DNA of 64,000 nt from Fimbriimonadaceae bacterium (GTDB lineage: Bacteria > Armatimonadota > Fimbriimonadia > Fimbriimonadales > Fimbriimonadaceae). The position numbers were made by a program, and so were the translations under genes. The notes under the pieces were generated by a model that was not told the origin of the DNA, did no database searches, and saw only the letters and a program-made list of their open reading frames with translations. Numbering within the stretch: the stretch's first letter is position 1; every line of letters starts with the position of its first letter. Where the stretch lies: assembly GCA_026129685.1 (NCBI GenBank), contig JAHCHO010000007.1, positions 62,001-126,000 on the forward strand. Direction: 5' to 3'. Positions 1 through 8,827 of the stretch are shown piece by piece.

Positions 1-1103
1 TCATCGAAGCGACAAGGGCGTTCTACGAGACGTCGAACGCGAACATCAATCGGGGCGCCTACAAGCTCTGCCAGGAAGCGACCGAGGCGTACGAAGGCGC
101 CCGCGCCACCGTCGCGGCCCACCTGAACGCCGCCCACCCGAACGAAATCGTGTTCGTGCGCGGCACCACCGAAGCGATGAACCTGCTCGCCCACTCGCTC
201 GGTCAGGGACTCGGCCCGGGCGACGAGATTCTCCTCACGCACATGGAGCACCACGCGAACATCGTCCCGTGGCAGCTCGTTGCGGAACGTATCGGGGTGA
301 CGATCCGCGTGGTCCCCGTGACCGAAGACGGACGCCTGAACCTGGAGGCGTACCGCAACATGCTCGGACCTCGGACGCGGATCGTGTCGGTGACCCACGT
401 CTCGAACGCGCTCGGGACCGTCAATCCCGTTTGCGAGATCGCCCGCGACGCTCGGTCGGCGGGCGCGATCGTCGTCGTGGACGGCGCTCAGGCCGCCCCC
501 CATCTCAAGGTCGACGTCCAAGCCCTCGGCGCCGACTTTTACGCCTTTTCCGGGCACAAGACCTACGGACCGACCGGCATCGGCGCGTTTTACGGTCAGC
601 GCGCGCTGCTCGAGGAACTCCCCCCTTACCAAAGTGGCGGCGACATGATCGCCCGGGTCTCGTTCGAAAAGACCACCTTCAAAGCGGCGCCCCAGCGATT
701 CGAGGCGGGCACCCCGAACATCGCGGGAGCGGTCGGGCTCGGCGAAGCCCTTCGCTTCCTCGCCGAAACCGGGATGGACGCGATTTCGGCGCACGAATGC
801 GAACTCGCCGAACTGGCCCGCAAAAAGCTTGCGGTGGTCCCGGGAGTACGGTTCTACGGAACCGCACCGGAACGGGCGGGAATCGTGTCCTTCACCGTCC
901 AGGGCGTCCATCCCCACGACCTGGCGACGATCCTGGACCGGCGCGGGGTCGCCATCCGCGCCGGCCATCACTGTTGCCAGCCGCTCTGGGAACGCTTCGG
1001 CATCCCTGCGACCGCGCGCGCCTCGTTCGGCCTGTACAATACGCACCAAGAGGTCGAGGCCCTGGTCGAAGGGGTGTCGTACGCTCGGGAGCTCTTCACG
1101 TGA
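1..1103 (+). CDS. sufS: Cysteine desulfurase SufS, 5' end outside the window
   Basis: PLP enzyme that removes sulfur from cysteine and hands it to SufU for Fe-S cluster assembly in the cytoplasm. The reading frame is open from base 3, and the first residues already match the middle of the family, so the start lies upstream of the window. The PLP-binding lysine is in SGHKTYGPTG (Lys codon 558-560). The catalytic Cys is in RAGHHCCQP (codon 972-974), the signature of group II (SufS/CsdA) desulfurases. The RASFGLYNT motif near the C-terminus is also typical. The stop TGA overlaps the sufU ATG by one base, so the two are translationally coupled. Identification is firm. sufB, sufC and sufD probably lie just upstream, which cannot be seen here. 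Confidence 0.95.
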   Translation, partial: IEATRAFYETSNANINRGAYKLCQEATEAYEGARATVAAHLNAAHPNEIVFVRGTTEAMNLLAHSLGQGLGPGDEILLTHMEHHANIVPWQLVAERIGVTIRVVPVTEDGRLNLEAYRNMLGPRTRIVSVTHVSNALGTVNPVCEIARDARSAGAIVVVDGAQAAPHLKVDVQALGADFYAFSGHKTYGPTGIGAFYGQRALLEELPPYQSGGDMIARVSFEKTTFKAAPQRFEAGTPNIAGAVGLGEALRFLAETGMDAISAHECELAELARKKLAVVPGVRFYGTAPERAGIVSFTVQGVHPHDLATILDRRGVAIRAGHHCCQPLWERFGIPATARASFGLYNTHQEVEALVEGVSYARELFT

Positions 1104-1540
1104 TGCTCGACGACCTGTACCAAGACGTCATCCTCGACCACAACCGTCGCCCCCGGAACTTCGGGGCGATGGAGCCATCGGACGGGCACGCCGAAGGGCA
1201 CAACCCCCTCTGCGGCGACTGCGTGACCGTCTTCGTCAAAACCGACGGCGAACGCATCGTGGACGTGACCTTCACGGGCAACGGGTGCGCCATTTCGACC
1301 GCCTCCGCCTCGATGATGACGGAAGCGGTGACCGGAAAGACCGTCGCCGAAGCCCTCGCGCTGTTCGACGAGGTCCAGGGGGCGGTCCGCGGCGACGCCG
1401 AACCGGACGACGAGTCGTTGGGCGAAATCGCCGCCCTCTGCGGCGTCAAGGACTATCCGATGCGGGTCAAGTGCGCCACCCTCGCGTGGCACACGTTGAA
1501 AGCCGCCTTGGAGGGAGCCACCGTTGCCGAATCCGATTGA
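1103..1540 (+). CDS. sufU: SufU sulfurtransferase/scaffold
   Basis: A 145-residue IscU-like protein of the SufU type, which receives persulfide from SufS through a zinc site. The expected ligands are visible: Cys37 and Asp39 in NPLCGDC, Cys62 in TGNGCAIS and Cys124 in RVKCATL, matching the Cys/Asp/Cys/Cys set known for SufU. The acidic stretch around residues 95-110 is the SufU-specific insertion that IscU lacks. ATG at 1103 is chosen because it overlaps the sufS stop (TGATG) and fits family length. A GTG one codon earlier is possible. The 3' end overlaps the next gene by 17 bp, supporting one operon. Confidence 0.95.
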   Translation: MLDDLYQDVILDHNRRPRNFGAMEPSDGHAEGHNPLCGDCVTVFVKTDGERIVDVTFTGNGCAISTASASMMTEAVTGKTVAEALALFDEVQGAVRGDAEPDDESLGEIAALCGVKDYPMRVKCATLAWHTLKAALEGATVAESD

Positions 1541-1877
1541 TCCTCCCGCCCGCTCCCTGAACTCGATCGAGCGTTCCATGCTGGAAGCCGAGGCGATCGA
1601 GGCCATCCGAACGGTCTACGACCCCGAAATCCCCGTGAACGTGTACGATCTCGGCCTCATCTACACGATCGACGTCGCCGAAAACGCGGACGTCGCCATC
1701 GAGATGACCCTCACCTCCCCCGCTTGTCCGGTCGCGGGAATCCTGCCCGGGGAGGTCGAATGCGCCGTCCGCAACGTCCCCGGTGTTGGCCGGGTTCGAG
1801 TGGACCTAGTCTGGGACCCACCGTTTACCATCGACCGCATCCCCGACGAGGTTAAACTAGAACTCGGGCTGCTATAG
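1524..1877 (+). CDS. sufT: DUF59/MIP18-family SUF-associated protein (SufT-like)
   Basis: Small DUF59 protein of the SufT/PaaD group, implicated in Fe-S cluster maturation or delivery. The core reads YDPEIPVNVYDLGLIY (about residues 34-49) followed by MTLTSPACPV with the conserved Cys, both diagnostic of the family. The TTG start at 1524 gives 117 residues. It has a GGAGG about 8 bp upstream and overlaps the end of sufU. An ATG at 1578 would give 99 residues, closer to the conserved core, so the true start is uncertain. The position between sufU and the Rrf2 regulator supports a SUF role. No catalytic function is claimed. Confidence 0.88.
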   Translation: MPNPIDPPARSLNSIERSMLEAEAIEAIRTVYDPEIPVNVYDLGLIYTIDVAENADVAIEMTLTSPACPVAGILPGEVECAVRNVPGVGRVRVDLVWDPPFTIDRIPDEVKLELGLL

Positions 1878-1879
1878 CC

Positions 1880-2365
1880 ATGAAATTCAGCGCGCAAGAA
1901 GAATACGGCCTTCGATGCCTGATCACGATCGGGCTCAAGGAGTCGGCCACCATTCCCGAGATCAGCCGCGAGGAGGGCCTGTCGGAACACCACACCGCTA
2001 AACTCCTCAGCATCCTTCGCAAGGCCGGGTTCATCAACTCGACCCGTGGTCACATCGGTGGCTACCGCCTCGCCCGGCCGGCCGAGGAAATCGCCATCTC
2101 CGGCGTGCTCGAGGTCCTCGGCGGAAAACTGTACGACAAGCGGTTCTGCGCCAAGCACTCGGGCCTCCTGACGATGTGCACTCACGTCGGCTCGTGCTCG
2201 ATCCGCTCGGTCTGGCGCCAGATCCAGGACGCCGTGGACACCGTGCTCGACCGGGTGTCGCTCGCCGACCTTTTGGCGGAAGCCGAAGTCTCCATCCTCG
2301 ACCTGCCCAAGGACCGGGCCGGGCTCAAGAACCACGAGCTGCGCCAAGTCACGAATGTCCACTGA
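1880..2365 (+). CDS. Rrf2-family transcriptional regulator, probable Fe-S sensor
   Basis: A 161-residue winged-helix regulator of the Rrf2 family (IscR/SufR-type role). The N-terminus MKFSAQEEYGLRCL and the wing segment GHIGGYRLARP are classic Rrf2 features. Three cysteines at 90, 100 and 106 (C-X9-C-X5-C) sit in the loop that binds a [2Fe-2S] or [4Fe-4S] cluster in IscR-like members, so cluster-dependent control of this operon is likely. The gene lies inside the suf operon, 2 bp after the DUF59 gene and overlapping the next gene by 11 bp. Autoregulation of the operon is an inference, because the operon promoter is outside the window. Confidence 0.9.
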   Translation: MKFSAQEEYGLRCLITIGLKESATIPEISREEGLSEHHTAKLLSILRKAGFINSTRGHIGGYRLARPAEEIAISGVLEVLGGKLYDKRFCAKHSGLLTMCTHVGSCSIRSVWRQIQDAVDTVLDRVSLADLLAEAEVSILDLPKDRAGLKNHELRQVTNVH

Positions 2366-2705
2366 GAACGACTTTCCGGTCCGCCCCTCCGCCGAAGCCC
2401 TCGATCGCCTTCGGCGCATTCTGGCGCGGGCGGAAAACGAAGGAAAAGTCCTCCGCGTCGGGGTCAAAGGTGGCGGTTGCTCGGGTCTCGAGTACGTGAC
2501 GCGCCTTGAGGACGCCCCCCGCGCGAACGATCTGGTCGCCGAGTTCGAAGGCATGCGCCTGGTGTGCGACCCGAAGTCCGCCAGGTTCCTACAGGGCGCG
2601 ACCCTGACCTTCTCCGCCGCTCTCCTCGGCGGCGGCTTCAAGTTCGACAACCCGAACGCCGCCCGTGGATGCGGTTGCGGCACCAGCTTCACCCCGAAGG
2701 CGTGA
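2355..2705 (+). CDS. sufA: A-type iron-sulfur carrier (SufA/ErpA/HesB family)
   Basis: A 116-residue HesB-like protein that carries assembled Fe-S clusters to target enzymes. The three invariant cysteines are present: Cys42 in GGGCSGLEY and Cys106/Cys108 in the C-terminal GCGCGTSF. The size is normal for the family. The ATG overlaps the end of the Rrf2 gene, and it is the last gene of the SUF operon. Sequence alone cannot separate SufA from ErpA, so the symbol rests on genomic context. Confidence 0.9.
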   Translation: MSTENDFPVRPSAEALDRLRRILARAENEGKVLRVGVKGGGCSGLEYVTRLEDAPRANDLVAEFEGMRLVCDPKSARFLQGATLTFSAALLGGGFKFDNPNAARGCGCGTSFTPKA

Positions 2706-2726
2706 ACGAGCGGCGGCCCTTCGTCC

Positions 2727-2756
2727 TTGACACCACTTCGGCCGGCAAGGTACAGT
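2727..2756 (+). promoter_or_regulatory. Sigma70-type promoter for rpsO-pnp
   Basis: A perfect TTGACA -35 hexamer (2727-2732) is followed after 18 bp by TACAGT (2751-2756), which resembles the TATAAT -10 box. It lies in the 165-bp gap between the suf operon and rpsO and points the right way. Transcription would start near 2763 and leave a leader of about 105 nt. Confidence 0.65.
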
Positions 2757-2870
2757 GCGCTGTTGGTCGGGTAGCGTCCTAGGCCGTTGTTTGGAGACTC
2801 CCGAGGGGGTTTGCAGAGAGCGGCTTATCCGCCCCGGCCGCCAGGAAACTGGAGGCACTCAACTCGCAAC
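2757..2870 (+). promoter_or_regulatory. Possible structured 5' leader of rpsO
   Basis: GC-rich untranslated stretch between the predicted promoter and the rpsO ATG. A short hairpin (GCGG/CCGC around 2819-2833) and a G-rich run near 2805-2813 precede GGAGG at 2851-2855, which is about 15 bp from the ATG and farther than usual. S15 represses its own translation by binding its leader in several bacteria, with different structures in different phyla. Such a role here is inference only. Confidence 0.3.
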
Positions 2871-3152
2871 ATGCCTTTGCCCAAGGATAAAAAGACGGCC
2901 TTGCTGGCCGAATACGGTTTGAAAGAAGGCGACACGGGGTCCCCCGAAGCGCAGATCGCGATCTTGCACGCTCGAATCCAACAGATCACCGAGCACCTGC
3001 GCGGCAACAAAAAGGACTTCCACTCGCGGCGCGGCCTCATGATGCTCGTCGGCAAGCGCCGTCGGCTCGAGGGCTATCTCCGCCGCAAGGACATCGACCG
3101 CTATCGAACCCTCATCCAGAGGCTCGGCATTCGCGAAGTGAAGCCTCGGTAA
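2871..3152 (+). CDS. rpsO: 30S ribosomal protein S15
   Basis: A 93-residue S15, which binds 16S rRNA early in small-subunit assembly. The family signature is clear: [10 protein letters not shown], then [20 protein letters not shown], and the end [11 protein letters not shown]. An ORF extends upstream, but the ATG at 2871 gives the normal length and start (MPLPKDKK). It is followed after 10 bp by pnp, the gene order found in very many bacteria. The ribosome-binding site of pnp (AAGGAGG) overlaps the rpsO stop codon. Confidence 0.97.
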   Translation: MPLPKDKKTALLAEYGLKEGDTGSPEAQIAILHARIQQITEHLRGNKKDFHSRRGLMMLVGKRRRLEGYLRRKDIDRYRTLIQRLGIREVKPR

Positions 3153-3162
3153 GGAGGCCACA

Positions 3163-5628
3163 TTGATCCATACACACACCTTCGAGGTTGGGGGCAAGAC
3201 CCTCAGCATCGAAACCGGCCGCGTCGCCAATCAAGCCGGCGGCGCCGTTCTTCTCGGCATGCAAGAGACGGTCGTACTCGGTACGGCCACGATGTCTAAG
3301 GAAGCCCGAGAGAACATCGACTTTCTCCCCCTCGTCTGCGACTACGAAGAGCGCAAGTACGCCGTGGGCAAAATCCCCGGCGGCTTCATGAAGCGCGGCG
3401 GACGTCCCAGCGAAAAGGCGATCCTCGTCAGCCGACTGATCGACCGACCCATCCGACCCCTTTTCCCCAAGGGTATGCGCAACGACATCCAAGTCATCTG
3501 CATGCCGTTCGCCGTCGATAAGGAGTGCCCCCCCGACGTCCTCGCGATCTGTGCAGCGGGAGCCGCGCTGGCCGTTTCCGACGTTCCCTTCGCCGGACCC
3601 ATCGCGGGCGTTCGCGTCGGCCGAGTCAACGGGGAGTTCATCGTCTTCCCGAGTTTGGCCGAGCAGGCCGAGTCCGATCTCGACCTCGTTCTCGCCGGTC
3701 ACAAGAACGCCATTTCGATGGTCGAAGCGGGTGCGTTGCAGGTTTCCGAGGCCGACATGATCGCCGCGATGAAGGTCGGGCACGACGCCATCAAACTGAT
3801 GTGCGTCGAGTTCGAGAAGTTTGCCGCGAAGGCGGGCAAGGCCAAGCGCGAGTTCATCTCCGCCGAGGTCGACCCCGAACTCGTCGATCGCATCAAGAAG
3901 GATTGCGGCAAGGAAGTCGCCGAGGCGATCTTCAACCCGGACAAGGCGTCTCGCGAGTCCGCCCTCAGCGACCTCAACAAGGAGCTGATCGCGCGCTACA
4001 AAGAGGTCTTCGCCGAGGAACCCGCCAAGCTCGCGCAACTCGCCGAAGCGGTCGACAAGGTCGTCAAGGGCACCGTTCGCAAGCTCATCCTCGAAGAGGA
4101 CAAGCGGCCGGACGGACGCAAACTCGACGAGATTCGGTCCCTTTCCGCGACCGCCGGCATCCTGCCGCGCGTGCACGGTTCGGGCCTCTTCACCCGCGGC
4201 CAAACTCAGGTCATGACCGTCGCCACCCTCGGACTCCCGAAGGACGCCCAGATTGTGGACGGCCTCGAAGACGACGAAGACAAGCGCTACATGCACTTCT
4301 ACAACTTCCCCCCGTACAGTGTTGGCGAAGTGCGGATGCTGCGCGGCGCGGGCCGACGCGAAGTGGGCCACGGCGCCCTCGCCGAGCGCGCCCTGAAAGC
4401 GGTCGTGCCGCTCGACGATCCCGATTTCCCCTACACGCTGCTCCTCATCAGCGAGGTGCTCGAATCCAACGGATCGACGTCGATGGCGTCGGTCTGCGGT
4501 TCGACCCTGGCTTTGATGGATGCGGGCGTCGCCATCAAAGCCCCGGTGGCGGGCATCGCGATGGGACTCATGTCCGACGGCAAGACGTACAAGGTCCTGA
4601 CCGACATCCAAGGCATGGAGGACTTCTGCGGCGACATGGACTTCAAGGTCGCCGGAACGCGCGACGGGATCACCGCCCTTCAACTCGACACGAAGCTGGA
4701 CGGCATCCCTGACCACGTCCTCGAGTCGGCCCTCGCCCAAGCCCAGAAGGCACGATTCCAGATCCTCGACGTGATTCAGGATGAGATCTCGGCCCACCGT
4801 TCCGAAATCTCGCGCCACGCCCCGCAGATCGTGACCGTCCAGATCGCCGTCGAAAAGATCGGCGCCCTCATCGGCCCCGGTGGCGCGACGATCAAGAAGA
4901 TCACCGCCGAAAGCGGCGCGGACATCGACATCCAGCAGGATGGTCGCGTGCTCGTCGCCGCCACCGACGGAGAGTCTCGCGACAAGGCGATCGCCGCGAT
5001 CAAGGCTATCACGACCGAAGTCGCCGTCGGCGCGGAGTTCTCGAACTGCAAGGTCAGCCGGCTCATGGGCCGCGGCGCGATGGTCGAGTACCTCCCGGGC
5101 CGCGAGGGTCTGGTCCCGACCGAGCAACTCAGCACCCGCCAGGTGCGCCGTCCGGACGACGTCGTGAGCGTCGGCGACACGATCAATGTCAAGGTCCACG
5201 AAGTGGACGCGATGGGCCGCATCAACCTCACCGCCCTGGGCATCCCGCAGTCCCACCCGAACATGGAAGGGAACGCGGAAGCCGAGGCCCCGCCCCCTGC
5301 TCCGCGCGCCCCGGGAGGTCGCGGATTCGACCGGGATCGAGGTCGCGGCGGCGGTGGTGGCGACCGAGGCGGGCGTGGATTCGACCGCGACCGGGGTCCC
5401 CGCCCCGACCGAGGCGACCGAGGACCGCGCCCGGATCGCGGAGACCGTCCGTACGATCGCGGCGACCGACCCGAACGGACGGAACCGCGCGAGCACGCTC
5501 CCGAACCGCCTGCGGCGGCGCCGCACAGCGAAGGCCCCGCGAACGCGCCGGAAGTTCCCGACGCCTTTCCCAAGCGGAAGCGGGACGACGACGAGGATGT
5601 GAGCGCCCGGTTCCGACCGCGCCGCTGA
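3163..5628 (+). CDS. pnp: Polynucleotide phosphorylase with RG/RD-rich tail
   Basis: Phosphorolytic 3'-5' exoribonuclease of 821 residues. Domain order: first RNase PH fold, helical linker, second catalytic RNase PH fold (EVLESNGSTSMASVCG around 430), KH domain with the GXXG-type loop LIGPGGATIKK (about 568) and S1 domain (about 622-690). The start is TTG at 3163, placed 5 bp after AAGGAGG. About 100 further residues follow the S1 domain. They repeat GGRGFDRDRG, RPDRGDRG and PYDRGD-like units, then end in an acidic/proline stretch with KRKRDDDED. Such Arg-Gly/Asp tails are disordered and may bind RNA or partner proteins. The core is unambiguous; the tail's function is unknown. Confidence 0.97.
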   Translation: MIHTHTFEVGGKTLSIETGRVANQAGGAVLLGMQETVVLGTATMSKEARENIDFLPLVCDYEERKYAVGKIPGGFMKRGGRPSEKAILVSRLIDRPIRPLFPKGMRNDIQVICMPFAVDKECPPDVLAICAAGAALAVSDVPFAGPIAGVRVGRVNGEFIVFPSLAEQAESDLDLVLAGHKNAISMVEAGALQVSEADMIAAMKVGHDAIKLMCVEFEKFAAKAGKAKREFISAEVDPELVDRIKKDCGKEVAEAIFNPDKASRESALSDLNKELIARYKEVFAEEPAKLAQLAEAVDKVVKGTVRKLILEEDKRPDGRKLDEIRSLSATAGILPRVHGSGLFTRGQTQVMTVATLGLPKDAQIVDGLEDDEDKRYMHFYNFPPYSVGEVRMLRGAGRREVGHGALAERALKAVVPLDDPDFPYTLLLISEVLESNGSTSMASVCGSTLALMDAGVAIKAPVAGIAMGLMSDGKTYKVLTDIQGMEDFCGDMDFKVAGTRDGITALQLDTKLDGIPDHVLESALAQAQKARFQILDVIQDEISAHRSEISRHAPQIVTVQIAVEKIGALIGPGGATIKKITAESGADIDIQQDGRVLVAATDGESRDKAIAAIKAITTEVAVGAEFSNCKVSRLMGRGAMVEYLPGREGLVPTEQLSTRQVRRPDDVVSVGDTINVKVHEVDAMGRINLTALGIPQSHPNMEGNAEAEAPPPAPRAPGGRGFDRDRGRGGGGGDRGGRGFDRDRGPRPDRGDRGPRPDRGDRPYDRGDRPERTEPREHAPEPPAAAPHSEGPANAPEVPDAFPKRKRDDDEDVSARFRPRR

Positions 5629-5645
5629 ACCTCGCACCAACGCAA

Positions 5646-5679
5646 AAGGCGGCCCTCCCGGTACCGGGAGGGCCGCCTT
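5646..5679 (+). terminator. Perfect hairpin terminator between convergent genes
   Basis: Perfect 15-bp arms (AAGGCGGCCCTCCCG and its complement) around GTAC, flanked by AAAA on the left and TTCCTTT on the right. It ends the rpsO-pnp operon. Being symmetrical, it can also serve the minus-strand gene that stops at 5695. Confidence 0.85.
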
Positions 5680-5694
5680 CCTTTCGCCTGGCGA

Positions 5695-7545
5695 CTAGGG
5701 CCGAGGCAACTGGAAGGTGAGGGCACGGCGATCGCGCGTCACCTTGAAGACATAGTTGCCCTTGGCGTCCGTCCGCAACTGCAGGCCAAACGGAACGGTG
5801 AAGTTGGCCTTGAGCGACCCGGCCGGAAGTTCGAACGCCAGATCCTGAAGCGTTTCCGGGTTCTCGAGGTTCACGACGATGTTCTTGCCCGTCCCGTCGA
5901 TGAACGTCTCGAATCGGGTCTTGACGTACCGTCGCAGAAACCGGGTGAAGGAGGTCATGCTGTCCAGCTTGAGGGTTCCGCCGTTCTGGAGGTTCTCGCA
6001 ATGGTTGAGGAACTTTCCGAACATGTTCTCGTACCGTTGGTAGATCAGGTCGTACGGGTGGCTGTACATGATCCGGATCGTCTTGTCGTCGGCGCAGAAG
6101 TCGGCCAGGCCCTTCAGCCAGGCGAGCACGTCCGCGTTGCGGACCCGGTTCAGCTTGAACTCGTAGAGCGACGCGTAGTTTTGGTACGTCGAGAGCGGGA
6201 AGGCCCAGGTCGTCTCCGAGACCATCTGGCCGTCCCAATAGGTCCGGGTCGGGGCGCATCCGGTATCGCCGACGTAGTAGTAGCCGTCCACGCCCTGCTG
6301 CTCCAGAATCCGGGTCGTCATCGGTTGCGGATGAACCCCCTGCGGCGCTGCGTAGCTACGCACCGGTTGGCCCGTGACCTCGGTGAGGGCCGCCCCGTTG
6401 AGGGCGATGTAGTAGGCAATGTCCTGCTCCTGGAGCGCCCCGCTCAGAACCGAGAAGGCGAACCAGTCGTGCGCCCAACCCCCGTGCGAGCCGATCGGCC
6501 CGAAGGGGATGAGGCCCTCCAAGAACGGGCGTCCGGTCGTCGTCGCCGCGAACCCCTTCCCGTCGCCCGGTGCCTGGAAGTCGGGGCCGGACGTGACGGT
6601 GAAGTCCTGGGTGAGGCTCGGCCGGAGCAGACCGGCCGACTGAACGCGGGGCAGCGTGTCGTGCTCGATGTCCGAGTCCACGTGCCAATTCATGACCATC
6701 CCGCCCACGCCACCCGGCGAGGCGATGAGCCGGGGCATCTTGCAGACGTCGAAGAAGAACGTATGGAAGGCGCTGGACAGCAGAAGGCCGTCGCCGCGTC
6801 CCTTGAGGTAGCCGATCGGGGCGTTGACGAGCATGGCCTTGCCCGAGCCGATGGCTCGCGTGGCGAAGACCGGACTCGTGCCTTCCGCCGCCGAGACCGT
6901 GACGTCGCCGGACGTCACCGACGCGGTCGTCATCGGGTAGCGCAACTGGCCGTACACGTAGCCGACGATGCTGTTGCTCGAGTCAACCCGACCCGGCTGG
7001 ATGTGCCACGCCCGGGCGGTCGCCGCGTTCGGGAACTGAACGCGCCCAAACTGGAAGGCGAGGACGCCGAGTTCGTCGTAGCGGAAGTAGTCCACCCCGA
7101 GCAGGCTCTTGAACTCCGGGTCCGGCAAAAAGAACCCGTTGGCATCGCGAATGCCCGGGTCGAAGATCGCCAACACGTTGCCCCCGGCCTGCGCGTAGGC
7201 GGTCATCCGCGCGTTCAGTCCACTGGGCAGCGTCTGGGCGAGCGTGTCGGGAAAGACGATCGCTTTGAACTGGTAGACGAGATCGTTGTTCGAGAGCAGG
7301 GCAAGGTCGTTCGTCGACTTCCACACGGGCCGAATGCCGATCTCTTCAAGGGCCGAGTCGTAGGCGCGCCGGATATGCCAGTTGTTCTCCAGCGATCGGC
7401 TATCGTAGACGAAGGCCACCCGATTCGTGGGCCGCAACGTGCCGCCCTGAGCGTGAACCCCGGCGGGCAACGTCAAGGAGACGGCGATCGTCGCTCCCAA
7501 CAGCCACGCCCGGGCTCCGCGGGTTCGATCTCTGGTACACAACAT
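5695..7545 (-). CDS. Secreted NodB-like polysaccharide deacetylase family protein
   Basis: A 616-residue protein with an N-terminal signal peptide (hydrophobic run then VHAQ near residue 30). The N-terminal half resembles a ThuA/gasdermin-like alpha-beta domain: it speaks of a flexible-name fold with segments [12 protein letters not shown] and [10 protein letters not shown], but no family is assigned to it here. From about residue 305 the protein carries NodB-like motifs: HVDSDIEHD (metal-binding Asp pair) and [10 protein letters not shown] (the HxxxH metal site), then a barrel-like C-terminal part. The substrate is unknown. An ORF extends upstream, but the ATG at 7545 places the signal peptide correctly. 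The terminator hairpin lies just downstream. Confidence 0.6.
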   Translation of the reverse strand: MLCTRDRTRGARAWLLGATIAVSLTLPAGVHAQGGTLRPTNRVAFVYDSRSLENNWHIRRAYDSALEEIGIRPVWKSTNDLALLSNNDLVYQFKAIVFPDTLAQTLPSGLNARMTAYAQAGGNVLAIFDPGIRDANGFFLPDPEFKSLLGVDYFRYDELGVLAFQFGRVQFPNAATARAWHIQPGRVDSSNSIVGYVYGQLRYPMTTASVTSGDVTVSAAEGTSPVFATRAIGSGKAMLVNAPIGYLKGRGDGLLLSSAFHTFFFDVCKMPRLIASPGGVGGMVMNWHVDSDIEHDTLPRVQSAGLLRPSLTQDFTVTSGPDFQAPGDGKGFAATTTGRPFLEGLIPFGPIGSHGGWAHDWFAFSVLSGALQEQDIAYYIALNGAALTEVTGQPVRSYAAPQGVHPQPMTTRILEQQGVDGYYYVGDTGCAPTRTYWDGQMVSETTWAFPLSTYQNYASLYEFKLNRVRNADVLAWLKGLADFCADDKTIRIMYSHPYDLIYQRYENMFGKFLNHCENLQNGGTLKLDSMTSFTRFLRRYVKTRFETFIDGTGKNIVVNLENPETLQDLAFELPAGSLKANFTVPFGLQLRTDAKGNYVFKVTRDRRALTFQLPRP

Positions 7546-7798
7546 GCCCGCATTGTGCCGGGGGAACAGCCTCCCAGCCGGTCGCCCTTGTTGGGTCCCT
7601 TTGTCTAGGCCGGTAGCCTTGCCGGCTCCCTGTGTGCGCGCGTGCACCCTCGGCCTTCCAGGCAGTATCCCGAGCTGCCCTTCCCCTTTCCTGACACGCG
7701 GTCGGCCCCGAACGCCGAATGAACCGGCCGAACGCGCCCGTCCCTCTTGGCGTATACTCAAACGACGGGCTCGCACCGCCCGAGGACGTCGCCTCCTC

Positions 7799-8017
7799 AT
7801 GATGAACACGCTCGCATTCGGTCTGCCCAGCGGCACGGAATGGATTTGGATTCTCGTCGTCGTCCTTCTGCTGTTCGGCGGCAAGAAGATTCCCGAACTG
7901 ATGCGCGGCGTCGGAAAGGGCGTGGGCGAACTGCAGAAGGGGCTCGAAGAGGGAAAACGCCAGCTCCAGTCCGCCGTCGAGGAAGAGACGAAAGCGCCGA
8001 CCGGCGCGGACAAGTAA
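7799..8017 (+). CDS. tatA: Twin-arginine translocase subunit TatA
   Basis: A 72-residue TatA/E protein of the Sec-independent export pathway. It has one N-terminal membrane helix (about residues 14-27), then the hallmark [16 protein letters not shown] hinge and amphipathic helix, and a charged tail. The start is ATG 7799 (a second ATG follows at once), with GAGGA about 12 bp upstream. A TATACT box at 7753-7758 could be its -10 element, but no good -35 is seen. tatC is not in the window. A likely substrate is the Rieske protein at 19553, which has an N-terminal SRRGF motif. Confidence 0.93.
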   Translation: MMNTLAFGLPSGTEWIWILVVVLLLFGGKKIPELMRGVGKGVGELQKGLEEGKRQLQSAVEEETKAPTGADK

Positions 8018-8026
8018 CCTCGCCCC

Positions 8027-8827
8027 GTGGCCGAACTCGCCCGCTTCGGTTGGTACGGGTTCGTCGTCGAACACCCGTCCGATTGGGCGCCCGCCTCCCT
8101 GATCGGGTCCCGGGACGCGGGCTACGTGCGCCTCGCCTCCACCGGGAGAATCGCCCTCCAGATTCGATGGACCAAGGCGAAACGCGCCCCCAACCTCTCG
8201 GACCGGCTCGGGGGGTACTTCCGGTCGCTCGCCCGCGATGCGAAGAAGGCGCGAGTCGACTTCCACAAAGAGACCAAGGACGGGGATCGCGGCACCGAGT
8301 ACCGCTGGATCGGCGCCGGCCAGGGAAGGGGAACCGTGTTCCACTGCGCCGAGTCGGCGCGCGTGTTCTTCGTCGAGGTCGCGGGGGGACGCAAGGACAA
8401 CCTTCTTGCCCCGTTGCGTCGTGCGCTGGACTCGTTCCGTTCGACGCCCGAGACGCCCGAGCTCTGGTCGCTGTTCGATCTCGCCGTACTCCTGCCGGGA
8501 AGACCTCGCCTGACGAAAAGGACGTTGCATTCAGGCAAGGTCTGGTTCGCCTGGGAGGATCGCGGCATTCGCATCGAGGCGGGCCGGTGGTCGTTTGCTG
8601 AGCAACTGGTGGCCCGACACGGGTTGGAGCCCTGGGCCCGCGCGGCCCTCGGGTTTCCGAATGGAGAGGCGACGGTCGAGCAGAACCTCGTCCGGTTGCG
8701 CGAAAGCAGCCGGTTCCGTCCGCGCGAGGCCCTTGTCCGCTACGACGTCGCCGCGAACCGGCTGATCACCCTGTCCGTGCGCACCCGCGACCCCCAAAGG
8801 AGGCCAAATTGGGACTGGCTCGCTTGA
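8027..8827 (+). CDS. Uncharacterised protein preceding PqqD/ABC cluster
   Basis: A 266-residue soluble protein with a GTG start, 9 bp after tatA. The N-terminal part (WYGFVVEHPSDWAP) looks like the start of a PsbP/lipid-binding-like beta fold found in many uncharacterised 'YPSDW' proteins, but no firm family can be assigned by eye. There is no signal peptide, membrane helix or catalytic motif. It overlaps the PqqD-like gene by 19 bp, so the two are probably co-translated and may act together with the FtsX/ABC pair downstream. Confidence 0.75.
   Translation: MAELARFGWYGFVVEHPSDWAPASLIGSRDAGYVRLASTGRIALQIRWTKAKRAPNLSDRLGGYFRSLARDAKKARVDFHKETKDGDRGTEYRWIGAGQGRGTVFHCAESARVFFVEVAGGRKDNLLAPLRRALDSFRSTPETPELWSLFDLAVLLPGRPRLTKRTLHSGKVWFAWEDRGIRIEAGRWSFAEQLVARHGLEPWARAALGFPNGEATVEQNLVRLRESSRFRPREALVRYDVAANRLITLSVRTRDPQRRPNWDWLA

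Noticed and set aside
3112-5640. 842-residue ORF antisense to pnp
   Set aside because: It lies wholly opposite a certain gene, has no recognisable motifs, and is a side effect of the high GC third positions.
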